Source of the DNA: Ascarosepion bandense
Taxonomy: Eukaryota; Mollusca; Cephalopoda; Sepiida; Sepiidae
Assembly: GCA_037127315.1 (NCBI GenBank)
Contig: JBBBDQ010001684.1
Coordinates: forward strand, 4,948,501-5,012,500
DNA length: 64,000 nt
Reading direction: 5' to 3'
Shown: in pieces, positions 56,640 to 64,000 of the stretch
How the letters are laid out: every line of letters begins with the position of its first letter
Position numbering within the stretch: the stretch's first letter is position 1
The notes under the pieces: model-generated
Databases searched by the model: none
The model's input: the letters and a program-made list of their open reading frames with translations, nothing else
Told to the model about the DNA's origin: nothing
Program-made: the position numbers and the translations under genes

Positions 56640-57235
56640 TTATAAATTATATTTTAGAACATGTACAAATTCTTTTTATACATGTCCACTACAAATTGTA
56701 CATTTTGTTTCGACATTAGACTTCCAATGTCTCATTAAGTGGTGTGGAAAGGAATGGAAGACCTCTTTCCTTATATTTGGGAGTTGTGTGTGGGATGTTG
56801 GTGGGGGTTAGCGATAAGGGAATAAAGCTTGTAGATTGTCCTTAGAATTTTGAAGAAAGTGGGGTAGGTAGGGGATATAGTTGATTCATGAAAGTGTGTT
56901 TTATGACGCCTGGCTAGCCTTTATTCTTTGGTTTTATTAGAGGGGGAGAATAAGGAGGTGTAAAAGGTGGGAAAGGATGGGATTGGACTTCTCTTTAATG
57001 TTTATTTGTACAACTATATAGAATATTTTTGTATTTAAGCACAGTTTTATAATTAATCTCATATTGTATATTTAACCTTAATTTTGAATTTAGGAAATTA
57101 CTTTTTTCTATAAAACTTTAAATTAGATTTGATTATAGTTCGTGGTTTGTAAAATTTGATATAAGAAAGTTGTTAGTACCATAATGGTTTATCGTTTCTA
57201 GTGGGGGCGGTCCTAGTTTTGGCTAGTGCAGTATT
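56640..57235. other. Unassigned stretch
   Basis: Lies downstream of the Penelope-like remnant on its strand and may include its 3' part, but I cannot identify it. Confidence 0.35.
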
Positions 57236-57598
57236 TTTCAGCATGATTGCAAGGTTATTTCTTTAATGTGTTTGCAATTTACTGTGGTTTCATGCCTCTG
57301 GTTTAAAACCTTGTCACTATTTATGTATTTAATGATTTCAATTTTTTCTTGAAAACAAAGGAAACATGGTTCCTTTATTGATTTAGCTGTTTTTGCTTGT
57401 TTGAGGATTTTCCATTTAACTTAAGTGTTTTATTTTCGTTTTTTAACTCCCAAAAGTGTTTGGAAAAAGATGTCATGTTTTGTTTTTCTTTGTTATTGAA
57501 GGATGAGAGGTGATTGTAAAAGCGCCTTTTAAATACGTTCATGGTGTTTCCGATATACATTTTTGCATCTTTGGGATTCTCCATGGATGAAATCGAAC
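57236..57598 (-). pseudogene. Penelope-like element C-terminus (GIY-YIG nuclease) remnant
   Basis: Minus strand from about 57598: KMYIGNTMNVFKRRFYNHLS then SFSKHFWELKNEN, the YIG...R--NH--SF-------LSK--WELK core of GIY-YIG nucleases in Penelope-like retroelements. After a frame change it continues into a Cys-rich tail with EPCFLCFQEKIEIIKY and NQRHE-T--NCKH. The same C-terminal signatures occur at 22489-22778. The GIY half is missing because a Tc1-type sequence is joined just upstream at about 57600. Frameshifted, not functional. Confidence 0.75.
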
Positions 57599-57599
57599 C

Positions 57600-57800
57600 A
57601 TCCCTCTTTCTGTTGTGACCTCCTGATCCAGCCTTTCTTTCAACTGTTCCAATTTCCCGGGATATATCCAAGGTTCTTTTGATAGTTCTTGAATGAACTT
57701 TGAAGATGGAAGCCAGGGATTGAATGCTAGTGCCATTCTTGGAGGCTTGAACGATCTTTTCCCTGCCGACAGTGGTCAGTTGAGGAGTCATGATGTAGCA
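57600..57800 (-). pseudogene. Tc1-type transposase N-terminal (helix-turn-helix) remnant
   Basis: Minus strand: TPQLTTVGREKIVQASKNGT, SIQSLASIFKVHSRTIKRTL and KAGSGGHNRKRDG. This is the layout of the first paired-like DNA-binding domain of Tc1-family transposases, with the usual basic GR-RK stretch. The piece stops at about 57600, where the frame runs on into the Penelope-like fragment. Catalytic core absent. Confidence 0.65.
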
Positions 57801-58085
57801 GGCACACAATTCATGAAATGGTTTTTGTTTCTAGTCTAATAACTTAAACTTGATTTAACTAAATTTAACTAGATTTTGGACAAATAATAACCCTGTCTTT
57901 CTTAAGGCGTTATTCATGCACCTGCAAAAAATCAAAAGAATTAGCTTTGTAGTTTTAGTGATAATAAGCATTTTATGACATTGACAATTTAGCTGTTGCA
58001 CCCGGTATATAATGAACAAAAGCTATAAAACATGAATAAAAAACAGAAAATAACAATAAAAACAGAAATAAAAACAAAAAACATA

Positions 58086-58160
58086 ACCGACGCGTTTCGT
58101 CCTCTTAGGCAAATGTCATATACCTTGACAAAATCCCTCAGAGGACGAAACGCGTTAGCT
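58086..58160. ncRNA. Inverted pair of hammerhead-like 3' core motifs
   Basis: 58140-58156 reads AGAGGACGAAACGCGTT; 58089-58105 carries the same on minus, AGAGGACGAAACGCGTC (16 of 17 identical). GGAC-GAAAC-GCGTC is the form of the 3' half of hammerhead ribozymes reported in Penelope-like elements. The upstream CUGANGA core is not intact on either side (CCTAAGA and CCTCAGA), so activity is doubtful. A Penelope-like coding remnant ends about 500 bp away. Confidence 0.45.
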
Positions 58161-58454
58161 AACGTTTCTTTTCGTCTTTATTCAAAGTCCTTAATTCTAT
58201 CTGAAATTTTACACACATATATACGTACATACATGCACATATGCATATGAACACGCACATAGACGAACACACACACACACACATATATATAAGTGGATAC
58301 AAAGTAGCGATAGTCTGTTTCATACCTGAATGCACTTTCCAGGTCTGATGAATGGAGGTCGACTGTAGTCGACATTATGGATTCAATTTGAACGACATAA
58401 TCCTTTCCTTAGCTGCATAATATGGGCTTCTCCGGGGCTACATACGGTTTTGAA

Positions 58455-58655
58455 TTCAGAGTTGTTAATGATTCTAAACAGGTTGCCAGCCAAGGCTATA
58501 GGACCCAGCCTGCCCTGCTATTCCCTCATTAGGGTGCAGAAGAGATGGATTCATACCTTTCGCAAAAGTATTTGCACGTAGGTGAATGTAACAAACTCGA
58601 CTGGAATTCGAACTTGGATTCCTTAGTCTGACCTGCTATCCATTAGCCACTTTCA
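58455..58655 (-). mobile_element. tRNA-derived SINE, partial
   Basis: Inverted family blocks: AGGTTGCCAGCCAAGGCTAT, GAGATGGATTCATACCTTTC, AAAGTATTTGCACGTAGGTG, and the inverted B box CTGGAATTCGAACTTGG at about 58600-58616. Confidence 0.75.
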
Positions 58656-58734
58656 TATTGCAATGAAATGTGAAACTAGCACTCACTGTATTGTGATGAT
58701 TCCTATTTCAACACTGTCCACATCGATAAATAAA

Positions 58735-58737
<3 letters not shown>

Positions 58738-58786
<49 letters not shown>
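58738..58786. repeat. (TA)n microsatellite
   Basis: About 46 bp TA. Confidence 0.95.
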
Positions 58787-58788
<2 letters not shown>

Positions 58789-58809
58789 AACACGGTTTAT
58801 GTATAGGGG

Positions 58810-58840
58810 AACGCAGGTTCGAATCCTGTCAGGGAGCGCA
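58810..58840 (+). other. tRNA-like T-arm and 3' acceptor half
   Basis: CGCAGGTTCGAATCCTGTC forms a perfect T-arm (CAGG/CCTG around TTCGAAT), followed by AGGGAGC. No matching 5' acceptor strand, D-arm or anticodon arm is visible upstream, so this is a half tRNA or SINE head fragment, not a tRNA gene. Confidence 0.5.
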
Positions 58841-58965
58841 TATTTCTCTCTAATAAGATATTTTGAATATTCAGGCTGGTAGACGAAAATAAAAAATAAA
58901 ACAGTTTAATAAATAAACGGAGCAGCTACTCAAACTTGAATATCTGCTAGAATAATAACGCTTAA

Positions 58966-59015
<50 letters not shown>
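58966..59015. repeat. (AAT)n microsatellite
   Basis: About 46 bp of AAT trinucleotides. Confidence 0.95.
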
Positions 59016-59016
<1 letters not shown>

Positions 59017-59460
59017 GCCATTCGTATTCGATGATACCCGTTTATCTGGGCTGATAGCTAATCCTCATTGCAGACGCTTGCTCAGGTACACGGAGCCCAC
59101 CTGTGGTTTTTACTATAACTCTGCTGAGTTACACTTTCCGGGAGAGAGTGCGTTATCCGGTCTGAACACAACAATCTGAACAAGGCCAGGACGCTCAAAA
59201 CCTCGGTCACGACGACTTGAAACTTCGAAATAGTACAACCATCGACAACCTTCAAAGGGAGCCGCCTACCCAAATTCACTCACAAGTCTTGGTTCAACCC
59301 GTGGTATGGTTTTCAGGCGCTTTCCGAATGCGTCCCCCAGATCGATAAGATCAAGAAGTCACATTCCTGACAAATCAGCCATCATGAGTTTCGGACCCAA
59401 GCTTCATAGTCAGAAAGCAAACGTTCAAAACACTCGATCACGCCCCCACTATATATATAT
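59016..59460. other. Moderate-GC unassigned segment
   Basis: Clearly less AT-rich than its surroundings, with TTATCTGGGCTGATAGC and other non-repetitive phrases, but no frame or RNA I recognise. It may be an unclassified element. Confidence 0.35.
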
Positions 59461-59464
59461 ATTC

Positions 59465-59815
59465 TAAACATATACTGTTAAGTATAAGAGACAATGAATG
59501 TCTGTTATGTTTAATCCAACATTTAGATAATTTTTTATTAATTTGGTTCTAAGCTTTCGGCTCACATGAGCCATATTCAGATAGGTTATTAAGACGGTAA
59601 CACAATAACATCCACCATCACTGAGGATTTTAGCTTAGAACCAAATTAATAAAAAATTATCTAAATGTTGGAGAATTTTTGTCTTTATTTTCAACTGAAA
59701 TTAAAGCCATAATACGACGTTTAGAACGGCTCATGATTACACATAATAGACATTCATTGTTTCTTATATTTAACAGTAAAAGTTTAGAAAATTATTTGTT
59801 GCCTCGATATACTAT
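59465..59815 (+). mobile_element. Possible Penelope-like element terminal region
   Basis: A block of about 50 bp (TTAGAACCAAATTAATAAAA onward through ATCTAAATGTTGGA) occurs inverted at 59515-59553 and direct at 59633-59674, and a hammerhead-like motif sits at the inner end of the inverted copy. Inverted terminal repeats with ribozymes are typical of Penelope-like elements. The open frame 59679-59912 (FSTEIKAIIRRLERL then NSKSLENYLL) may be part of such an element, but this is uncertain. Confidence 0.4.
59545..59585 (-). ncRNA. Hammerhead-ribozyme-like motif
   Basis: On minus: CTGAATA (59574-59580), a perfect hairpin GGCTC-ATGT-GAGCC (59559-59572), then GAAA (59555-59558) and GCTTAGAACC. This is the order CUGANGA, stem II, GAAA of the hammerhead core, with U in place of the second G of CUGANGA. 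Stem III and the cleavage site are not clear. Confidence 0.4.
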
Positions 59816-59857
59816 ACTATATATATATATATGTATATGTGTGTGTATATATATATA

Positions 59858-60125
59858 TAGAGTTCCCTCCAAAAGTATTGGGACAGCATGGCCAATAAGT
59901 TTGTTCATTTAGGTTCAAGAACAAAAGATAAATATCAGACAAGAGTTCGGAATTTCAGCTTCTTTTCCCTGGTATTTATATTTCGATGTATTTAACAGCT
60001 TAGGACATACGAGATTAGATAACCCATTTCTAGGTAAAGGAACACATAGCATTAAAGTAATATATAATTTTTGTCCACATAACCATTGCTTGCAACAATT
60101 GCATCAATTGTCATTACCAAATTGT
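59858..60125 (+). mobile_element. Tc1-type transposon end
   Basis: AGTTCCCTCCAAAAGTATTGGGACAGC at the start resembles the terminal inverted repeat of many Tc1-family elements (CAGT-CC-TCCAAAAGTATTGG-ACAG), followed by the kind of non-coding subterminal sequence these elements carry. The partner end is not seen in this window. Confidence 0.6.
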
Positions 60126-60327
60126 TGCGTTTAAAGAAAAATTAAACTTAAAACCTCATTCAAGTAGAAAGATGATGCTGACTTTATTCATGCATAGCAC
60201 ATCTTTCAATAATTCCCGGGCTTGACATATAGATGGTGCAACTAATACAAAATTTGGGCCCAATCAGATTATTAGTCTACAAATTAGACTCATTTAAGTG
60301 AAGCTACTGCTGCAACTTTTCAAAACA

Positions 60328-60908
60328 ATGGAAAAATCTGAATTTCGTGTGTTGATAAAGCATTGCTTCTTGATAGGAAAAATACTGTTCAAGCCAAGCA
60401 GTGGCTTGATAAGTGTTATTCTGACTCTGCTCCGTCGGAAACAACAGTTAAGAGGTAGTATGCTGACTCTAAACACGGTCATACAGACACAAATGATGCT
60501 GAACGCTCAGATCACCCAAAATTATATTGTATCATTGGTGCGTTTGAAGGAAGAAAACACCAAAAAACTGCCACAAATGAAAAAGAAAAAAATGATCTTT
60601 CACTAAGACAACGCACTGTGTTACAAGTCGGTCTCAACGATAGCAGAACTGCATGAATTGCACTTCGAATTGCTTCCGCATCCACCCTATTCTCTATATC
60701 TGCCCCCACCCCCAACGACTACTGGCTGTTTGCAGACCTCAAAAGAATGCTCCATGGAAAGAGATTTGGCTCCACTGAAGAAGTGATGTTGGAAACTGAG
60801 GTATATTTTGAGGCCAAAGACAAATTGTTCTACAAAAAAGGCACCGAATTGTTAGAGAAGCATTGGAAGCAGTGTATCACCCTAGGAAGAGACTGTGTTG
60901 ATGAATAA
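60328..60908 (+). pseudogene. Mariner transposase with large internal deletion
   Basis: Mariner transposases cut and paste the element at TA sites. The N-terminal start is visible (KSEFRVLIKHCFL at 60331). A frameshift near 60380 moves to VQAKQWLDKCYSDSAPSE, then TDTNDAERSDHPK. The DNA-binding half then joins, by deletion of most of the catalytic core, to KKKMIFH-DNA (second catalytic region, about 60590) and LPHPPYS (about 60670). The usual PDLAPSDY that carries the last catalytic Asp reads as YLPPPPNDYW. It ends with RFGSTEEV and a stop near 60906. This resembles the cecropia-type mariner group of invertebrates. Non-functional: about half of the usual ~345 residues are missing, with frameshifts and stops. 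Confidence 0.85.
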
Positions 60909-61850
60909 AGTCGAATTTTGCCTAAAAGTTATTGTTTTATTAGTTAGGCTCTGGACTTATTGAGTGATGTGTTAAATATTATTTCAGATGCGACACATTG
61001 TAAATCCTCTCACATGATGTCAATTCATAAGAAAAGAGATTTTCTCTCATTAAAATAAATTTAACATTTATATACACAAACAAAAGACTTTCTTCATCTT
61101 CTTTATCATGTTTTTATCGACAAGAACTACTTTTGATGTCGCTAGCCCCTGTTCATCTATAGTACTAAACAACCAGTTATACAAGTAGCAAGCAAGCCAA
61201 ATTCTACATGATTTCCTTTAATGATGATGCCAACAATTAATAACTTTGCACAGAGCACGCAGACAATCTTTATCCACACGGCAACATGACACACCACGTG
61301 GACATTTTTTTACTAGAGGGAAAAATACAATTTTCGTCTAACAAGTTTAAAAACACAGTTTATTTTCTTTATTAATGCCGGTCACAATTCAAAGAAACTT
61401 ACGCGACCCACACGAGAAAATACAACTCAAACACAGAATAAATCAACCGCTTTCTCATATTAGTCAGCATAACTTTCTCAAGCTTTACAGAAAAAAGATG
61501 TGATATAGCTCAATGACGACTAACAAGAACGACTAAGACATCTGCAAGTACGATTTATTGATATTGAAGATAAGGTGTAGTGAATAGGAAATTGAGAATT
61601 AAAATCAATCGCGTTGAGAACATTTGAAAAAATATTAGTCAATTCATATAATTTACCTGGCTTCTACTAGTTATTTATAAAAACAACATGTGAAGAGGAA
61701 AGGATGAATTTGCTAACATATTTATTACGGTTTCGATCCCTGAACTCTTTGACACATTCTCAGACTCAGTAGAAACTTGGCAGGCAATAACTAAAACAAT
61801 ACTACAAGACATGGTTAACAGAATGAGAACAATCTAGTTTCATTGATTAT
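60909..61850. other. Unassigned stretch
   Basis: No feature recognised. Confidence 0.4.
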
Positions 61851-61852
61851 AT

Positions 61853-62593
61853 TGTAGCGGATAAGAAATTAATCAAAATCAACCTTCTTCACTTTTACAA
61901 AATTCACAATGACGTGTGAAATCCTGTTTTTTTCCAAATAGAAAAAGGATTGACCATGTGTTTAAAGAAAAAGTCGAAACCAGTTTTCGCAAGTAGGTGT
62001 TAATTGGTTTTTGACCAATAGGAGCGATTTGCAAAGACTTGAGGACTTAGCGATCCAGTGCTAAATTCAAAAAGACTATAAAAGGCCCCGATCAGAGTCA
62101 GATGGAAGCAGCAAGAAAGACGAAACTAAAATGTAACTTCAACTTCAAATCGACCCGGAGATAAGGTCAGGTCGTACCTTGTTCTCTTTCTCCTTCTTTC
62201 TCGTGTACTGGTTAATTCTACTTCTTCTCCATCCAAAGACATTCCTACTGAATATGTACATACATATATACGTACACATATATCTTTCAACAATTACTAC
62301 TTTGAACATTTTCTACAACTCTTGATACCCTTCACTTTCTAAATGAATATAAATTTCTACGAATTCTTGTTATTCTTTCCTTTTAATAAATTTCTATTTT
62401 AACATGAAAAATGTATATTCTGTTCTTATACTATTCCACACAATTACACACATTCCAATCTGCAGACAACCAACTTTCTGATGAAAACATTTTGATGATA
62501 ATTCTGGATAAAACTTATAAGCTGTAGTGAATTCGGTTATGTATGACACAAGGCCTAACCAAAGAAAAATTAACCATCTCTCCGATAGCTTCA
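61853..62593 (+). mobile_element. Long-LTR family 1, copy 5 (solo LTR)
   Basis: Begins TGTAGCGGATAAG, ends near GATAGCTTCA. It carries all family blocks, a TATA-like ACTATAAAAGGCCC (about 62076) and AATAAATTTCTATTTTAACAT (about 62385) in promoter and polyadenylation order. No primer-binding-like site follows. Confidence 0.75.
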
Positions 62594-62955
62594 AAGTCAT
62601 CTCTAAGAAAAATCGACAATCAATCCAGATATCTTCAAAAGTTCTTACAACACATGCATCGACACTTGGTATCAATTTTACCAACATTAGCTCAACAATA
62701 TTGCAAGCCAAAACTTTCCTAGCTGTTAATGTTTTCTATCACCGAAGTTAATTTCACACACACCAAAACAAATGGGCCTTCCAAACAGCAATCAACTCAA
62801 CTTGGAGAACTGGAAAACAGTCACAAGATATTAACAGCCATACCAACCGCTGGAATCTTTTGTTTTTCCTATTTATTTTTCTGTCTTTTTTTCTATTTCT
62901 TTGATTGGACTTTAACTAAGTCAAAACTTAGTTAACTCACCATCCTTAACATTTT
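62594..62955. other. Unassigned spacer
   Basis: Open frames at 62527-62751 and 62729-62935 have no motif; no element recognised. Confidence 0.4.
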
Positions 62956-62959
62956 TTTA

Positions 62960-63312
62960 ATTGGAATAAATAGACTTAACTATCGCCCGGTTCACACTCC
63001 ACCCACGTCTATTGAACAGATGAAGAGGCTCATCCCTTGTTCCCTGTTTAGGATGTGGTTTCCGGCTTTCTCTTCTCCATTCTTTTCACTCTTTTATTTA
63101 TTTATTTTTTCCTCAATTGGAGTAGATAGACTAAACTATCGCCCGGTTCACACTCCACCCACGTCTATTGAACAGGTGAGAGGCTCATCCCTTGTTCCTT
63201 GTTTAGGATGTAGTCTCCGGCTTTCTCTTTTCCAATCTTTTCACTCTTACGTAGCCCCCTGCGCTTCAGTGGTGTTACCGCCTTACTCGGGGTGATATGA
63301 TTAAAAAAAAAT
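62960..63312 (+). mobile_element. CR1/L2-type LINE 3' end, internally duplicated
   Basis: Two direct copies of about 120 bp (62967-63086 and 63122-63240) share GACTTAACTATCGCCCGGTT, CACTCCACCCACGTCTATTG, GAACAG, TCATCCCTTGTTCC and CCGGCTTTCTCTT. The second continues to the terminus GGTGTTACCGCCTTACTCGGGGTGATATGATT plus an A-run (63268-63310). Confidence 0.7.
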
Positions 63313-64000
63313 AACTGTGACAAACACACTAACGAAATATTTTTCAGAACGTGCTACAGAAGTAGGGTGATCAAAATTCCACTGCGTGTTCTTTGCGTGT
63401 TCACCAATGAAGTAAGGAGAAGATTGAAAGAATAGATAGGAGTCAGTAATATTGCAAGTAGTTCTTGTCGATAAAAAACATGATAAAAGTTCTCTTATTT
63501 GTGTATATAAATGTTGAATATATTTTGACGGGAGAAATAACATCCAATTATGTAGAAGTTAAATGTTCAAATGTGTAAATGTTCAAAGAGAAAGTGTAGT
63601 ACGTAGTTCAGTGAATCCAGAGTTCTAGTTGTAGGTAGCGAATATGTTTATACAGAAAGATTAACAGGGTCGTGATAAAGTCTGTTCCTTTCTCCTTTTT
63701 ATAGCCGGCGAGAAAGTGAAAAGGAAGGAAAAGCAATAAAGGAAAATTGTACTTAGCAACGTTAATTTTTAGGAGTAATTCGAAGTGCCTTATTGTTGTT
63801 GTTGCTTTTGCTGTCTTCTTCTTCTTCTTCTTCTTCTTCTTCTTGTTTTTTGTTGACAGTGAGAATGGTGAAGAAGAAGAGATAAAGTAAAATAACACAT
63901 GAGAAGGAGAAGGAATGTATGTCGTCCTGACATGTCCGTTTCAACGGATTGAAATTTCTTGGCGGTGTCTGATCTCAATATTTATTGCATAAATTTTTTA
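63313..64000. other. Unassigned end of window with (TTC)n
   Basis: A (TTC)n tract lies at about 63816-63844. Overlapping minus-strand open frames there (63608-63978) are low-complexity by-products. Near 63355-63410 there is a weak echo of the GTGCGTGTTC...TCACCACTGAAG phrase found next to the LTR at 30725-30789. Confidence 0.45.

Noticed and set aside
57236..57809. Novel fusion nuclease gene
   Set aside because: Each half is a truncated transposon fragment with a frameshift soon after the open frame; chance joining is the simpler explanation. Kept as a finding only.
58810..58840. tRNA gene
   Set aside because: Only a T-arm and part of the acceptor stem are visible; D-arm, anticodon arm and 5' acceptor strand are missing.

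Overview
The window looks like gene-poor, repeat-saturated DNA from a cephalopod mollusc, most likely an octopus. This is inferred from the combination of repeats: tRNA-derived SINEs, an RTE-type LINE, a CR1/L2/Jockey-type LINE, Penelope-like (PLE) GIY-YIG fragments, Ty3/gypsy LTRs, mariner/IS630 relics and abundant AT, CA, AAT and TATC microsatellites. It is not a species identification. I found no convincing host gene: no open frame resembles a host protein, and every recognisable coding piece belongs to a transposable element. Nearly all of those are truncated or frameshifted.

Layout. 0.6-3.2 kb: a 5'-truncated RTE-type LINE (endonuclease plus reverse transcriptase) on + ending in (GAA)n. 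4.7-5.6 kb: an LTR-like segment and an RTE 3' fragment. 6.9-7.9 kb: an LTR-like repeat abutting another RTE 3' end. 9.7-10.8 kb: a gypsy integrase with its polypurine tract and 3' LTR. 11.7-12.5, 17.8-18.5, 19.2-19.9, 30.8-31.6 and 61.9-62.6 kb: five copies of one long-LTR family, two of them next to a primer-binding-site-like sequence similar to the complement of the tRNA-Trp 3' end. 12.8-14.3 kb: an IS630/Tc1-type element with long inverted repeats. 22.5-24.6 kb: a PLE C-terminus interrupted by a short foldback element, followed by a long foldback element with the same termini. 25.6-26.6 kb: a MITE-like element with internal tandem repeats, then a second LTR-like repeat. 27-28.8 kb: a LINE/LINE chimera and repeat debris. 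33.4-36.6 kb: another gypsy integrase, CR1-like LINE pieces and a dimeric 5S/tRNA SINE, all on the minus strand.

37.7-40.5 kb is a 2.8-kb, C-poor minisatellite bordered by SINE sequence. 40.5-47.1 kb holds LINE remnants, a second 5S/tRNA SINE, a TATC composite array and a TA-flanked IS630 relic. 48.3-53.0 kb is a 4.7-kb array of about 120 copies of a 39-bp unit lying directly against a gypsy integrase fragment on the minus strand. 53.5-60.9 kb holds SINEs, a Tc1/PLE chimera with ribozyme-like motifs and a degraded mariner. 62.9-63.3 kb carries a duplicated LINE 3' end.

Nothing here works together as a pathway. The biological content is nested mobile-element history plus satellite expansion. 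The most notable observations are the dimeric 5S-rRNA/tRNA SINE (two copies on opposite strands), the foldback pair with shared termini, the PLE-associated hammerhead-ribozyme-like motifs, and the 39-bp satellite joined to a retrotransposon pol fragment.
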